This document shows, one piece after another, positions 37,476 through 49,500 of a stretch of 64,000 nucleotides of DNA. The notes beneath the pieces are model-generated. The model worked only from the letters and a program-made list of their open reading frames with translations. It did not search any database and was not told where the DNA came from. How positions within the stretch are numbered: the stretch's first letter is position 1; each line of letters starts with the position of its first letter. The translations under genes were made by a program, and so were the position numbers. The stretch is from Larus michahellis (Eukaryota > Chordata > Aves > Charadriiformes > Laridae): positions 12,415,556 to 12,479,555 of the forward strand of contig NC_133901.1 of the NCBI RefSeq assembly GCF_964199755.1. Reading direction: 5' to 3'.

Positions 37476-38837
37476 TACCTGGAATCCAATCTACTGTCAA
37501 CCAGCTTTTTACATTCGTATAAGCTTGTGCCATCCATCAACAGCTAAGCCCACACTGTCAGAGCTACCGTTCTGGAACATCTTACAATGTTTGTGAGTAA
37601 AACATTTTGCTTTTTGTCCCTTATAGAAACAAAAATTTCTGGTATAGCCTTATTATCGTGCAGAACTAAGTTACCAAGGCTCGAAGTGAGTCATGAAGCG
37701 TAAGGCAGCGTTGGTTAAATTGAGAGCCATTACATAAAGACATCCCCAGGATGTCCGTTCTCTACAAGCCCAGCTCTGCTGGTTGCATCCACACGAGCAG
37801 TGACAAAACATATTCTTGATGAGTACACAGGTGCTGCCAGGAAATCTGAGGTCCTGTGCCAAGTGCCTGGAAGTCTTCTTCAGTGCTTCCAGCAAACTAA
37901 ATTCCACACAGTCAGCTCTGCAGACCTGCAGGATGGAAACCATGAAGACGACAATCTCGTGACTCAGTTTGTCTCATAGGGCAATGCAAGGATATGACCA
38001 CGGGCTGCAGTCTAAGACACACGAAACATCCATCAGCAACCACAAGGGTAAGGATAATGTGTCAGCAGGCACTGCAGTCGCGCGCTTTTGCATTTAGGCA
38101 CTCAGAGTAAGCACACTTGCAGATTCAAGCTGGCAAACAGATCTCCTCACCCGCAGAGTCCAGGAAGGAAGCCACACGCTTGCCACAGGCCCTGTACTCC
38201 GGTACAAATTTTATTTCTGAGCTGTTACTCTGCAGTGAGAAACGCGCCTGACGCCTTTTACCAGAACCAAGACCTCTGACCAGGAGCAGGAGCAGGGGCT
38301 CCTCCACCACAAAGATGTTCAGAATGTCCTGAATTCACAGAAACCGCACCCGCTGAGGGGACGCAATGTTAATGAACTTTTCCTTCGGAAGTACTTGTTT
38401 CCGGTAGGAAACACCCACAGGCTCCTCATTTCAGGCTGGTCCAGAGCAGGCTTCAGGAAAACAGCTGGTTAACCCTTCAGGCGGCTACAGAGGAGAGGTG
38501 TCATTAATCTGCAACTCTCGGACGCTCTTACCATCAGGTCATGGCGTTTTGGGCAAGCAGATATAATTCTTTGTGAATCACGCTCCTCAGCTGGACGGAC
38601 AGATTAAAAAACGCAGCCTCATGCATGACAAACAAGAGTTTTTGGCTGGCAGAAAGCATTTTAGTACACAAGGCCCCTTTTTCTCAGGGTTTTTGGAACA
38701 AGGAAGTGCAGTGATTTCTATTCAATCCTGTATGAGGCACAGAAGAGTTAGTCCTACAAGATGTACTAACAGCAAGTAACTTAAATTCCAAGATTTTCCT
38801 GTGGTCTATTCCTGTTAAGTGACAACAAGGGTTTTGC

Positions 38838-38873
38838 TAATAATAATAATAGTAGTAGTAATAATAATAATAG
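38838..38873 (+). repeat. TAA/TAG trinucleotide microsatellite
   Basis: About twelve units: five TAA, then four TAG or GTA units, then TAA again. This interrupted microsatellite lies in the C3orf70 intron. The TAG interruption suggests it is not a very recent expansion. Confidence 0.85.
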
Positions 38874-41800
38874 AACATGCACGTCTCTAAACATAACTGA
38901 TTATAGTAGGGATTTCAAAATGCATGCCAGCAGGTTCTTTCAAAGGCGCTGATGTTCCCACAGGGTACGATGAATCTACACCTGTGGGTTCTCCTTCTGA
39001 GACACAGCATCAACAGTACATTCATACTGTGATTTGCGGATTATAAGTAAACCCAGAGCAACAAAACGCAATCCAGGTCCAGAATGGTGCGCCCATAAAA
39101 ACTGGCAGATAAGTGTTTTCCCTCAGAATACTTCAGAATACGTGAAGCTAACATTCTTTCCTTCGTTGTGTACAGCTTAGTGAAATGAAGCTAGAATATC
39201 ATAGCTCTTCAAAATACAGGTGAAAAGAAGATCTTGCACAGCCACAGGCAGCAAATCCTCCTCCAAAGTCTTTTCCCGTTACAAGCTGTAAAATCCACCT
39301 TTCTGCAGCCCTTGCCTGGTGCTCAGCGTAACACCTTGCTTGTGCACAAACGTTTTGTCCAGATACACGGCCTTAAACTGGATGGATGTTCAAATCCTTT
39401 TCACAGCAAAAGCAAATGAAAAATGCCTGTTTCTCTGAGGATCTGTCATCGCCCTCCCACCAAGGCAAGCCGTGTTCTCAGAGAACGCCCAGCCCCAGAG
39501 TTCCTAGCCCCACTGCTCCATTCCTGTTTTAGACAGACTTTTCCACAAAGAAAAATGTGTGAGCTACTCCAAATATTCAGTCTCAGAATTTAAAACATAA
39601 GCATGTCACAACTCCCTTTTCACATTTATCCATCAACTCAGTCATCAGGATGTACTTTTGCCCTGTGGAACAGCAGCGCTGGAACGCCAAGTCGCCGTCA
39701 CTACTGCCAGACTGGCTACTTCCAGTAAGCTCCAGTCTGTGCCACCTTTTGCAGACAGAGATACACGTAAAGCACTGGTACACTACGAAGAGACCTTTGG
39801 CTCTCTCCTGGATGCGGCAAAGAGTTTCGTAGCCACCAAAAACCAACACAAAGAAACACCACCGGAACAAAAGCAAGGCTTTTGGAGATCTACAATGGAC
39901 GCAATGCTGCGGAGCAGCCCAGTGCCTATTTTAGGATCCCCTCCAGGGCTGTAGCTGCTTCTCTAACATGGAGGGATCAACAGAAGCTGGCTGGCAGGCA
40001 GACACAACTCCTCTTTAGACCCCCAAGCCCCGTCACAGTGCACTTGAATACCTCCAATAGCCATTTTAGCTCACTTACCAATGCTCTGTTACAGGAAGGA
40101 AATGCTGCCTTGCTGATTCCCCGCTTACGGTTCCCACAGGCAGACTGGGGTCTGAATAATTACACGGGCTTCAAAGATTGTCAGAGCCCCTGCCGATAGC
40201 TTCTGTCGCTCGAGAGGTGGGAGAGACACCACGGAAACGCTACTTGTGTGCACAGAGCTGCTTATATGCTGCCACACATCACTACGTAGCAGGGGAAAAT
40301 ACCAGCACCTGGCGCGTGGGGCCGGGGTGTGTACGCTGCCAGAGGACAGGCAGGAGATGCGATGTGACAGGCAACACCACATCTTTCCCTCTGGAAGAGG
40401 TGTAACGAAGGCTGGCCTCGACAGAGAGCTTTCAGCACTTCTGTGGGACAGAAAACGATGGGTTTTATTTAAAAAGGTTATAAAATAAAAGCACTGGTAT
40501 TTCAAGTAGAGACAAATGTAAGAAACAAATATCTGCTCAGAGTGCACACAGGTGCAGTGACTGTGCTGATTTGCTTCATTCCCTGGCAGCAGCTGTGGGA
40601 GATGGATAATCACCTCTCACCGCTCAAGCACACAGCAGAGACCGACAGCAGACCCACACCTACGCTGGCTGGTCCACCTCTGAGGGACCTGCAGACGCCT
40701 GGGAAACGGACACAACAAGGAGGCGACGGGGCTTGCTCTGAGACCGAAGAGAAATCCTGGTCTCCCTATTCGGCGGGCAGATGAACAAGAAACATAAATA
40801 TACTCTGATTCTGCGTCCCCAGAATATGCTCTGGCACAGAGATCAGAGAAGCCCTTCTCCCCAAAACCACATGCCCTTTGTGGCATGCCACCCATCACAT
40901 AAACCCATTTTCTCCTCTTGGCTGAGGAATGACGGTTCCTTGGGTTTCTTGCCAAGCCCTGACCTCACGCAGAAACTGCCAGGTCTGGATGCAAACTTGG
41001 GGCGTAACAGTCCCATAATTACGTGATGCACACCAGGGAGCAGGAAGCTATTTCAAGGCACACCTGCAAACGTTATACACCACTTAGCAAAACACAAGGG
41101 CGGAGGAGCATTTGTATTTGTAAAAACCTATACTGCCACCATTCTTTTTACACGTCTGAGCCTAGCAACTGTTCTCCCTTTCTGACCACCCAAAGGAAAC
41201 CTCACAGCTTTCACCCATGCTCCGCTTGTTTTCCTGTAAATCGTACAAACAGCTGAATCTCGCCAAAGTGGTGGAACTGAAATTTATTTGCCGCATTTAT
41301 TTTTCAGCATAAGATACACAGGAGGCTTTAAGTAACTAAAAGCCTGCTTTTTTGATGCTGAACCAAGGCAAAAAAAAAAAATGCAACAAACACCACAGAA
41401 AGGCTAATACAAGGTAGCACAATTACTCTCTATTAATACAACTGCTGTGAAACGAGTATTGTGGAACCATTATTTGTAACGTGTTTTTGACAACCGCAAC
41501 GTAACATACTGAGAGTTTTGCAAGGTGTTTAACATAACGGCAGGTATTCAGATTAAAAAATGAACACAGTTGCAACAGAATACCCTATTTTTGCCTTGTC
41601 CAGGGATGAAGCCAAACTTGTAATGGTATCAAGGGTGATGCTTTCTCTGGTGAGCTAATTCCTAGGAAGTAAAATTAGCAAAACACAAAGTCCTGCTGTC
41701 AGGAGAGATGTAACCCCAAGGGTCTGACCCCTTCTGGCAGAGGCAGGTACCACCGCGCAGCCAGCAGCCTCACAGGCAGCACCAGTGCAAATCGGAGCCG

Positions 41801-43389
41801 CAGCAGAAACCCAGAGGTGAGGAAAGGAAGGCGAGCACCTCGCTGCAGACCCGCCTCTGGCGCACATTTTCTCTGATCAAAAGCTGATCTGAGTAATTTC
41901 AGGCTCTTGACCTGCATCTAATAAACAGAATCCCACACGGCTGTCGGGGGGGGGGAAGGCGAACAGGGGGCTGTCACCCTGGCAAGTGGAACGCACTGAG
42001 AGGGCGCAGTGCAAGCAAGAGAAACGTGCAGCAGGACAAACGTAGGGGTTAAAGTCAAAACACCTCTTCGGTCAACACCTTCTTCCCTGCAGGGAAGAGG
42101 ACACCGAAGGTTTGAGCCCTCCTCCCGCTTCCCCTCAGAGGCAGGAGTCGGCAGGCGCATGGATGCCTGGCAGCACACAGGGGAAGGGTGCTGTAGGCAT
42201 CTACTGCAGCAGGACACGAGGTGCTGCCTGCCAGCCCGGACCCTGGATGCCCACGGAGCCAGGCGTCTCCAGTGACACCCAGTGCCCTGCCACCCTTCCC
42301 ATCTGCAGCTTCTCCAATCCCACCGGTGCTGCACATTTTGGGTGCGCTTGCTTATGGAAGTTTTAGTTGGGTTCAGAGCTTCCCCAGGCACAGGGGCACA
42401 TTAGAGAACCACCTCCCATCTCACAGGGAAATCTGCCCCCCCACACACCAGAAACAGACTGAAAATGACCCGAGATAAACCCCCGGGGTTAGACACAGAA
42501 GTCATACAGATACCCACAGCACTTGAGGTTCTCAGAGCTGTTTGGATACACTAAACAGTCTCTGGGATCTTGCCTGCCAGCTATTATTGCCATTTCACGG
42601 ACAGGGAAGCATCGGAGTTAAAGAGAGCGCTTAAAGTACCGCTCACTTCAGAATGTGCCAACAAAAATGGCTTTGAGGAATTCAGACTAGGTTCTTTCTC
42701 AATTATTCTTTCTACAGCCAAGTGGCTCTGCAACACAGAATTGCTTCTGTCACTAAGTAAGCAGATGTGATCCTGAATACACATGAGGAGACAATCTACT
42801 CATTGTAGCGGTGGTGAGTTTTTGTCATTTTTCAGTGTAAGTGCACTTTAACTGAGTTGACATTCTCCAGGACCTTGGACGCTGATGGAAAATAATACTT
42901 CAAAGGCCATTTTAATTGATGTAGAGCTTCCTGTACCCCAATACAGCTCTTAAGAGCCACAGAAAACCACTTTCAAGAACCCTCTGAGGATCCCCAAGTC
43001 AGTACTACAGCACTGCATTTACGGAAGATAACTGCCAACACCGTTTAATTACATCTCTGACCTCTATACAATTTTCCATTATAGGCCTCATTCTTACCCC
43101 TTTTAAGTCCCACTCAACTAATTCTGCAGGAGCCGGATACAAAGAGATCCTTAGCTCTGAAATTTGCATTAGGAAATAAGGGGGCAAGAAGGCAGAGCGC
43201 TTCTTCATGGCTTTCAGAAGATTAAACAAGAAAATGACGCATTTGACTTCATTCGTTTAAAAATCGTGGTTTCCTAGGGCAAATGTATCTCAAAGTTTCC
43301 TTAGCAATAAAGGAGGAATTAAGAAGAAAGTCTGTACTTCCGGCAAAAGCTATAATTATTTTTAAATCTTATGATTTCCAAGGATTGGA

Positions 43390-44055
43390 TGGGATCTTGA
43401 GTGGTCCTTCCAAGAGGGAATCAGCTCCATGTATCTCCTAAGAGACACCAGTCTAAGCCTGCTTTGAAGGTCTTTGAGGACCACGATGCCTCACCTTCCC
43501 TTGCTTCATTTACTAGTTAAAACGTTTTTGTAACATCCAAACCTAAACTTTCCTTGCCACAGGTGATAAGTGGTTATCTTCCAAGTCTGTGTAGAGAAAG
43601 ACTAAAACACAGCTTTCTTTGCAAGGCTACCTTTACACTGTGCAAAGCTCATCTCCCTCCATCAATCTTTTACCACCGAAGCAACGCCTTTGCTTTTGCA
43701 CCCCCTTGTAAATCATATTTTCTAAGCTGATCCCTGTGATCTCCTACAGAACCTCCCCAATTCTACAGCTTTTTAAAGTACAACGCTCAAAACCAAGCCC
43801 ATCAGCCTGGTATCATCATTACTGAGCTGAAGAGAAGCAATTAAACTGCACGCTTGCAATGCCCCTGTTAATGCATCCCCAAGCGAAGGCTCGGGTTCTG
43901 GTTGTGGATTTTCTACCATAAAGGCCTCCTGCTGCTGACGCACGCTCAGTTTGCGATCTATCTCAATCCCCAGATCCTTCTCCACAATGACACTTTTCCA
44001 GGTGTTCCCAGCTCCCCATTTACTTCCCCTTCCCAGGATCATCCCCAACAGATCT
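43390..44055 (-). repeat. Old, diverged CR1-type LINE
   Basis: On the plus strand this matches, in order, reverse-complement landmarks of amniote CR1/L3-like elements. They are: aacatccaaacctaaacttt; ttctaagctgatccctgtg with ctcctacagaacctccccaa; the ttttaaagtacaacgctcaa block; and atctcaatccccagatcctt. Divergence is high, with many small indels, so the insertion probably predates modern birds. I identify it from remembered consensus phrases, and its borders are approximate. It is in the same orientation as C3orf70 transcription. Confidence 0.6.
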
Positions 44056-45275
44056 CCAGTTTATTTATAAACACCAGTTTGGGCTCTCATCCTGTACTCC
44101 GGAGTCCTTATAAGCTTGTATATCTTGATGGCAACCACAAATAACTAAAACCAGAGAAATTTTGGAAAAGTAGCATATATCTAGGTCACAACTTGAGGGC
44201 CTTTTTGCCACCAATGAAATGCCAATGAGACATCCCTGTCCCTGTGCAGCAAGTGACTATGGCACCTTCTTACATAGCCAGTTGTGCCACCACACAGAAA
44301 AAAACCTTTGTTCTGAACTGATTTCGGATGAACCCCAAACCAAAGCGAAATTCGTAGGAAGTGTATTTAATTCAAACAGAAGCTCTCTTCCAAACAAAAG
44401 GTGGCTTTTTAGGCAGGCCCTTTTCCCCATTAAGCAAAAATTTGCAAAAAAGCATGTGTGTGGGGGAATCCACGCAGGAGTTTAAATTACAAGGAGAGAC
44501 AGAGACAGACTTAAAAGGGGAACAGGACGTCAGGAGTCAAGGGACACCTTCAGCAGCACCGAGCAGCCCTCACAGAGGAGTCCAACTTTAACCCCGACCA
44601 TCCAGGGTTTAAGATCTCCGAAACGCAACACGACCTAAGCACACAGCTCCATCACCATTTCCTGACCTCATACCGACACACTGTTTGAAAAGCCTGCTCT
44701 TCAGGGCTGTAGGCGATTAATTATTCATCCAACTATGTTTGGACATCCACAGTTCAGTCCCAGCCTCCATGATTACACACATCACTATCTTGAATATAGA
44801 CATTAAAGTCGTCAAGCGCCTTTTCAACCGAGTTGGCTCAACGCTGGGTTTTGAAACAGCAACTATATATATATAGGCACCCTATATATCCTAAAGCACT
44901 TACTTCTCTACGCGGAAGACTGTAAACGGCGCGCCTGTAAAAAGAAAAGAATTAGAACCCAGGGCGAAGCGGCCGGTGAACGGTTCCTCCCAGTGGCGGA
45001 GCGCGAAGGGAGCTCGCCCCTCGGCCACCGCTCGCCTCCGGGGGGGTGCGTGGAGGCCCTGAGGCAACTCTCCCGACCACCGCCGCCGCGCCCCCCCCCC
45101 ACCCCCGCCCCGCTCCGGCAGCAGCCCCCAAGTTCGGGGTCCCACCGGGGGACAGGGCAGCTCCGCCGGGGGAGAGCTCCTGCCGGCCGGCACCCGCCCG
45201 CCACCGGCCGGCCAGCGGCGGACCGCTGGGACCGTGAGGGCGGTTGGGACGGCTGGGGCTCGCTCGCTCACTCAC

Positions 45276-45453
45276 AGTGGCACCATCCCAGGTGGCAGCA
45301 CCAGTGGAGGCGGAAGCAGCGGCCGTGGCTGTGGGTGGCGCAGAGCGAGAGCCCGTCGCAGGGCTGGAAGTCGGGTCTGCCCGCGCAGCTGCGGGCCAGT
45401 GCCTGAGCCTCGTCCAGCTTCTCGCTCTTCGCCGCCGCCGCCGCCCCGCTCAT
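45276..45453 (-). CDS. C3orf70: C3orf70 homologue, coding exon 1
   Basis: 178 coding bases give 59 codons plus the first base of a split codon. The start ATG (45,451-45,453) is preceded by GGCGCC, a fair Kozak context. The protein begins MSGAAAAAKSEKLDEAQALA and then has a cysteine/histidine-rich block: CAGRPDFQPCDG, CATHSHGRCF and HWCCHLGWCHC. These closely spaced Cys and His residues could bind metal, but that is inference and no named zinc-finger motif fits. The donor GTGAGT overlaps the final codon. Exons 1 and 2 total 735 bases, an unbroken 244-codon frame plus stop. The first dozen residues (alanine run) are the least certain, since remembered homologues differ there. Confidence 0.92.
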
Positions 45454-45495
45454 GGCGCCCGCCGCTCCGCCCGCAGCCCCCGCGCCGCAGCGGCC

Positions 45496-45553
45496 AGGAG
45501 GAGGAGGAGGAGGAGGAGGAGGAGGAGGAGGAGGAGGAGGAGGAGGAGGAGGA
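45496..45553 (+). repeat. (AGG)n microsatellite in C3orf70 leader
   Basis: About 19 uninterrupted AGG units on the plus strand (CCT on the C3orf70 sense strand) lie 43-100 bases upstream of the start codon. The tract is therefore in the 5' UTR or core promoter. Long glycine, arginine or glutamate runs in predicted plus-strand proteins here are artefacts of this repeat. Confidence 0.95.
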
Positions 45554-45781
45554 AAGGGAGGAGGAGAAGGCGCCGAGCCGCAGCGGGGACCGCCCGCCCG
45601 CCCAGCGCCGCGGGGGGCAGCGCCGCGGGCAGGGCCCGGCCGCCCGCCCCGCCGGCTCCTCCCCGCCGCTCCTTCGGCACCGCCCGCGGCCGGGCAGCGT
45701 CGGTCGCCCCGGCTCCAGGGCGGGCGGCCCTCGCGGGCTGTGTCGCGCTGGGAACGGCGGCTCTGGGCGCACGGCAGCTGT

Positions 45782-45844
45782 CACAGAACGGTTGGCGTTG
45801 GAAGGGACCTTAACGGTCATCTCGTCCCAACCCCTCTGCCCTGG
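45782..45844 (-). repeat. CR1 LINE 3' end, left part (split by LTR)
   Basis: The terminal CR1 sequence in reverse orientation (cacagaacggttggcgttgg, aagggacc, tcccaacccctctgccctgg) breaks off at 45,844. It resumes at 46,441 with gcagggacacctcccaccag, showing that one CR1 was split by the LTR between them. Confidence 0.9.
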
Positions 45845-46435
45845 TGTCCTGGTTTGAGCGACGTGGGACTAATTTCTCTTCTAATGCCTGGGAAAACTGT
45901 GCTTTTAGAAGACTCTAGTGTCTGAATTGGGGAAAATATTTACTTTATAGCCACCTATGGTATGCGGGTTTCAAGGTCTCAGTGTTTTTGAGCCTTGCAG
46001 GGTGCGGGGATGAGGAGGAGCGAGACTTGGGCACTGGACAATGGGGTTATTTCATACTATGAATGTCACATCCAATATAAATCAGAAAGTTTGCTGAGGA
46101 GTCTCTCTCTCTCCCTTGATGGCTGCAGTCCAGAGAACTCCTTGCCCAGGTGCCGGAGCCCTGAGCCCTTCCCTTCCTCCTGAAGCCACAGCGCTCGCAG
46201 TGTCCCATATTGGCCGGGTATAATCCTTGTGTATTTTATATTGGTATCGGGATCAATACTGGTTCCTTAGTGTTATTAATGTTAATTATCTAGTCTATTA
46301 AATCTGTTTATATTTCAACCTTAAGGTTTCCTTGTTTTTTCCCCAATTCCCCTTCCCAGGTGGGGAGGGGTCCTCAGGCGAGAGAACAGTTGTCTAAATG
46401 ACAATAAATTGTTGTGGGTTCCTCAAACAATAACA
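45845..46435 (+). mobile_element. Solo LTR of an endogenous retrovirus
   Basis: This 591-bp element begins TGTCCTGGTTTGAG and ends AACAATAACA, so it has the TG...CA ends of a retroviral LTR. It is flanked by a perfect 5-bp duplication, CCTGG (45,840-45,844 and 46,436-46,440), within a CR1 that reads continuously once the LTR and one repeat copy are removed. The TGTCCTGGTTT start resembles common bird ERV LTRs, and a 5-bp duplication fits ERVL-type integration; the family call is inference. AATAAA at 46,403-46,408 supports plus orientation. There is no internal retroviral coding sequence, so this is what remains after recombination between two LTRs. Confidence 0.85.
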
Positions 46436-46440
46436 CCTGG

Positions 46441-46560
46441 GCAGGGACACCTCCCACCAGCGCAGGTTGCTCCAAGCCCCGTCCAACCTGGCCTTGAACA
46501 CCTCCAGGGACAGGGCAGCCACAGCTTCTCTGGGAAACCTGGGCCAGGGGCTCACCACCC
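46441..46560 (-). repeat. CR1 LINE, right part (split by LTR)
   Basis: This continues the CR1 interrupted at 45,844: gcagggacacctcccaccag, then gttgctccaagccccgtcca, then ggccttgaacacctccaggg. The right border near 46,560 is approximate. The whole CR1 was about 180 bp. Confidence 0.88.
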
Positions 46561-49500
46561 ATTATGAGATTTAATCAATTTTCAAAGGCGTATTGTAGCC
46601 CGGGCAGCAACCAGCGCTGGCTAAGCCAGCCTGGCTGCCAGCAGGGATGAGCAGTGCCAGGATCTCTGGGGCCAGCCAGCTCCTGGAGCGTCCCCCTCTC
46701 GCCCCTGCCATGACAGGGAGTGAGGAGATCCTTGCTGCACCCCAATGGGCCTGATAAATGGGACACAGGCACCCTCACATGCGGACGGCAGCCTCAGAGG
46801 AGCATGAGAAGGAGGCAAGCAGGCTCAATTATTAGCGATCGCTCCAAGTGTGTGGCTCTTGGCTATTTTATGAGACGGGGGGAACACAGATCGTCCCCGC
46901 AGTGCCAGAGTCAATGGAGCAGGAGACTGAGCTGCTTGCATACATGGCCCATGGCACAGACAGTTTTTGCTTTTGTTCTATTCTTCATGCTACTTATTCT
47001 CAGATCACCTAATCAGGAAAACCATTTCTTTCTAAGCATGCAGTGATATTAAAAACACTGATAAACTTTGTCTTCCATTCTGTAAAATAATCCGTAGATA
47101 TAATTTTGGTCAATAATCATATGAAAGTGTATTGGTATTTTCCAACAGTCATATCTGTAAGCCAAAGTTAAAGTTTGGATTTATCTCGAGCAATGGCTAC
47201 GTTGTTTGGTTTCCTAAGTGCAGTGGTGGACTTGTTTCCCTGGCATGTTTGAAAGTCAATTGTGCTTTTGTTGCCCCTCTGCTCAGTACTAAAGAGAGTT
47301 GAAGTCAGCTTTCTGTTAGAACAGAAATCAAACTGGTCATTTTCGTAGTCATCTTTGTACAATACCCAATAGCTCTTTGTCAGAAGTAGTTGAAAAATAC
47401 TTATTTTTCTCTGTTCTTCAGAATATTCCCAGGCAGTTCCTTTGGGGTCTGTCCTTGGGACAGACCCCAGAGGTCTCCCTATGCTCCTGAAGATGCGCTG
47501 AGAGAATCTTTCACTTCTTGACAACAAAAAGAGCTTAAGAACAACCAAGCTGCAGGTGTATCGCTGTGATCTGCTATGCGCTTTACGGGTAAAACTAAGG
47601 GATTTGGGCCATAACTGCAGAGCAGAGAGTTGCACTGAGACTTTGAATAACCTCTGACCGCCGTCCCTGACTTGCAGAACAGAGCGGCCCCCTGCAGCGC
47701 TGCTGGCCCTGGGACGTTTTCCTGCTCGCGCTGGTGCTGAGCCAGGCATGAGGCTGAGACCCACCAAAACAGCACGTACAGGTGAGCAGCTCCCACCCCG
47801 GGCACTGCTCTGTCCCCTGCTCAGGCTGCCAAACCTGTTTGCCATATGCATTTATGCAATACTCCTCACCAGCACGCGCACAGCACCCTTCCCACCAAAG
47901 CAAAGGCGCTGGAGGATGGAGTTAAACTGTCCGGGCGGTGAGGGGCTCGTAGGGGGAAGTGTTATGATGGAGGCTACACAAAATGGTCCTGCTGGTCCCT
48001 TCTGAACTGAACCCTCCCTCGTTGCTAGGAGTGGGGACGAGTGCTTTGCCTCAGCAGTTGGGCTGGATGCCAGAGTGGGAGGGCTGGAACACTCACCCGC
48101 CGCACACCCGGCTCCTTTCAGTGACACCCACGTGGGCAGTCAGCACGTCCCACATCTGCTGCTGCCCTTCCTGCCCTTACATGGTCCCAGGGAGTCTTTC
48201 ACTCCCTCCTCCAGCATCTCAGTGCCAGGCAAGTCCTGGGCATACACAACTGTATCCCAGTTTATGCCCTCACCTCCTGGGATGCACAAGCCGGGGCTAC
48301 AACCTCCTCCTCTGAGCAGGCTGGTCGCCCATGGCTCGAGGGAGAGCTTTTCACGGGGCTGAAGGGATGTTTCTGGGGCTGGTTTTGATTGCTGGGACAA
48401 AAGCAATCAGAGCTGGCTGAGGGTGGCAGGGAGGCTTACACCGTGCCTCAGGGACGTGACCCCTTAAACTCAGCCTAACTGCGCAGGAGATGGGTGCCCA
48501 GCTGCACCGAGCAGGGGGCTTTGAGCTCTCCTCGGCACTGGGCATGAGGGCTGAGGGAGCTTCAAAGGCCTGTAGATTTTAAATGCCTCCAGGATTAGTT
48601 GCACTGGAAAGGGAGTTTTCTGAATCACTCCTCAAGGCTTACCTGCCTTTGTTTTGCCAAAATCCCACTGAAATTGGCCAATGTTCAGGACCTTGCTCAG
48701 CTGTTTGCAAGCAGAAGAGAAACTGGCTGCAAAATCAGGTGTTTCTTTGACACTGTCCTGTTGTCCTCCTGCTCCCTGGAGCCCACCAGCAGCAAACAGG
48801 GGATGCAGCTCAGCTCCCACGAGACCCCCCGTCCCAAGGAGAACCTGCCTTTTCTACCTGCTGGCACGAAGCCCTTCCCTCTCCACCGCTGTTTCATCTC
48901 CACAGCTGCTCTCAGACCCAGCCTGGGCTGTAAGGTCACTTTCTGTTAAAAAGAAATAAAGGGGAGGAGGAAGGTGAACTATAGGTTGCAGAAATGGTGT
49001 AGGTGCTTCTGACAGCACTCAAGGGCCCCGTCCAATTTGGACATGCACGCAGGACTGCACTTCTTAGCACGCCATAAGGCAGGGAGCTTTTTGCCTCCCT
49101 TTGAAGGCCCAGTACTGCAGGGGATGCTGATCAAAGCTACAGCAATTCTCTCCTTTGGTGCACTCCCATTCTTTACTGTTTTGCAAAATGCCTGTGGCTG
49201 AGCAGTTAATGGAGGCATCTGCTGCACTGGCAGAGTTCGCTGCCTTAATTAAAGACATCTAACAATTATGCAGCTGCATGCGAGAGACCACGGGTACTCG
49301 CAGGGCTGAAACCGAATATCCTCAGCGCTGAAAGCAAGTGTCCCTGCTGTGCAGAAAGCGTAGATCTGCAGCCAGACACTCACATGAAAGTAGAAGCAGG
49401 GCCCAAAGATTAAGGATGGACTGGAGCCAGCTTGCAATGTGTGTCGCCAAGGCCTCGCTGTGCTGGAGAAGCATACAATCTCAGCTCACGCACATAGCTT

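Larger units (their letters stand above)
27643..45275 (-). other. C3orf70: C3orf70 intron, 17.6 kb
   Basis: This is the only intron within the coding region, phase 1, with donor GTGAGT and acceptor CCCACAG. It contains a GC-rich patch (about 28,640-29,440), an ATT/AGT microsatellite (38,838-38,873), a mixed AT/AG/CA simple tract (37,420-37,475) and an old CR1 (about 43,390-44,055). Many short open frames occur in all directions; none resembles a known protein. I recognise no tRNA, snoRNA or microRNA, but a hairpin search was not possible. Confidence 0.8.
44930..45780 (-). promoter_or_regulatory. C3orf70: CpG island covering the C3orf70 promoter
   Basis: This stretch is far richer in G+C and in CG dinucleotides than its flanks. 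It covers exon 1, the donor region and the upstream leader. No convincing TATA box is visible, consistent with a CpG-island promoter of dispersed type. The exact start site cannot be read from sequence. An AGG repeat lies inside it, and it ends where a CR1 begins at about 45,782. Confidence 0.75.

Noticed and set aside
45450-45680. Minus-strand frame with a leucine run starting MPKERRG
   Set aside because: It is the same AGG repeat read as CTC/CCT in another frame; it overlaps the C3orf70 leader and has no independent support.
45234-45857. Long plus-strand open frames (up to 207 codons) with glycine, glutamate or arginine runs
   Set aside because: They arise from the CpG island and the (AGG)n repeat on the strand opposite C3orf70 exon 1, and the longest run into CR1 and LTR sequence.
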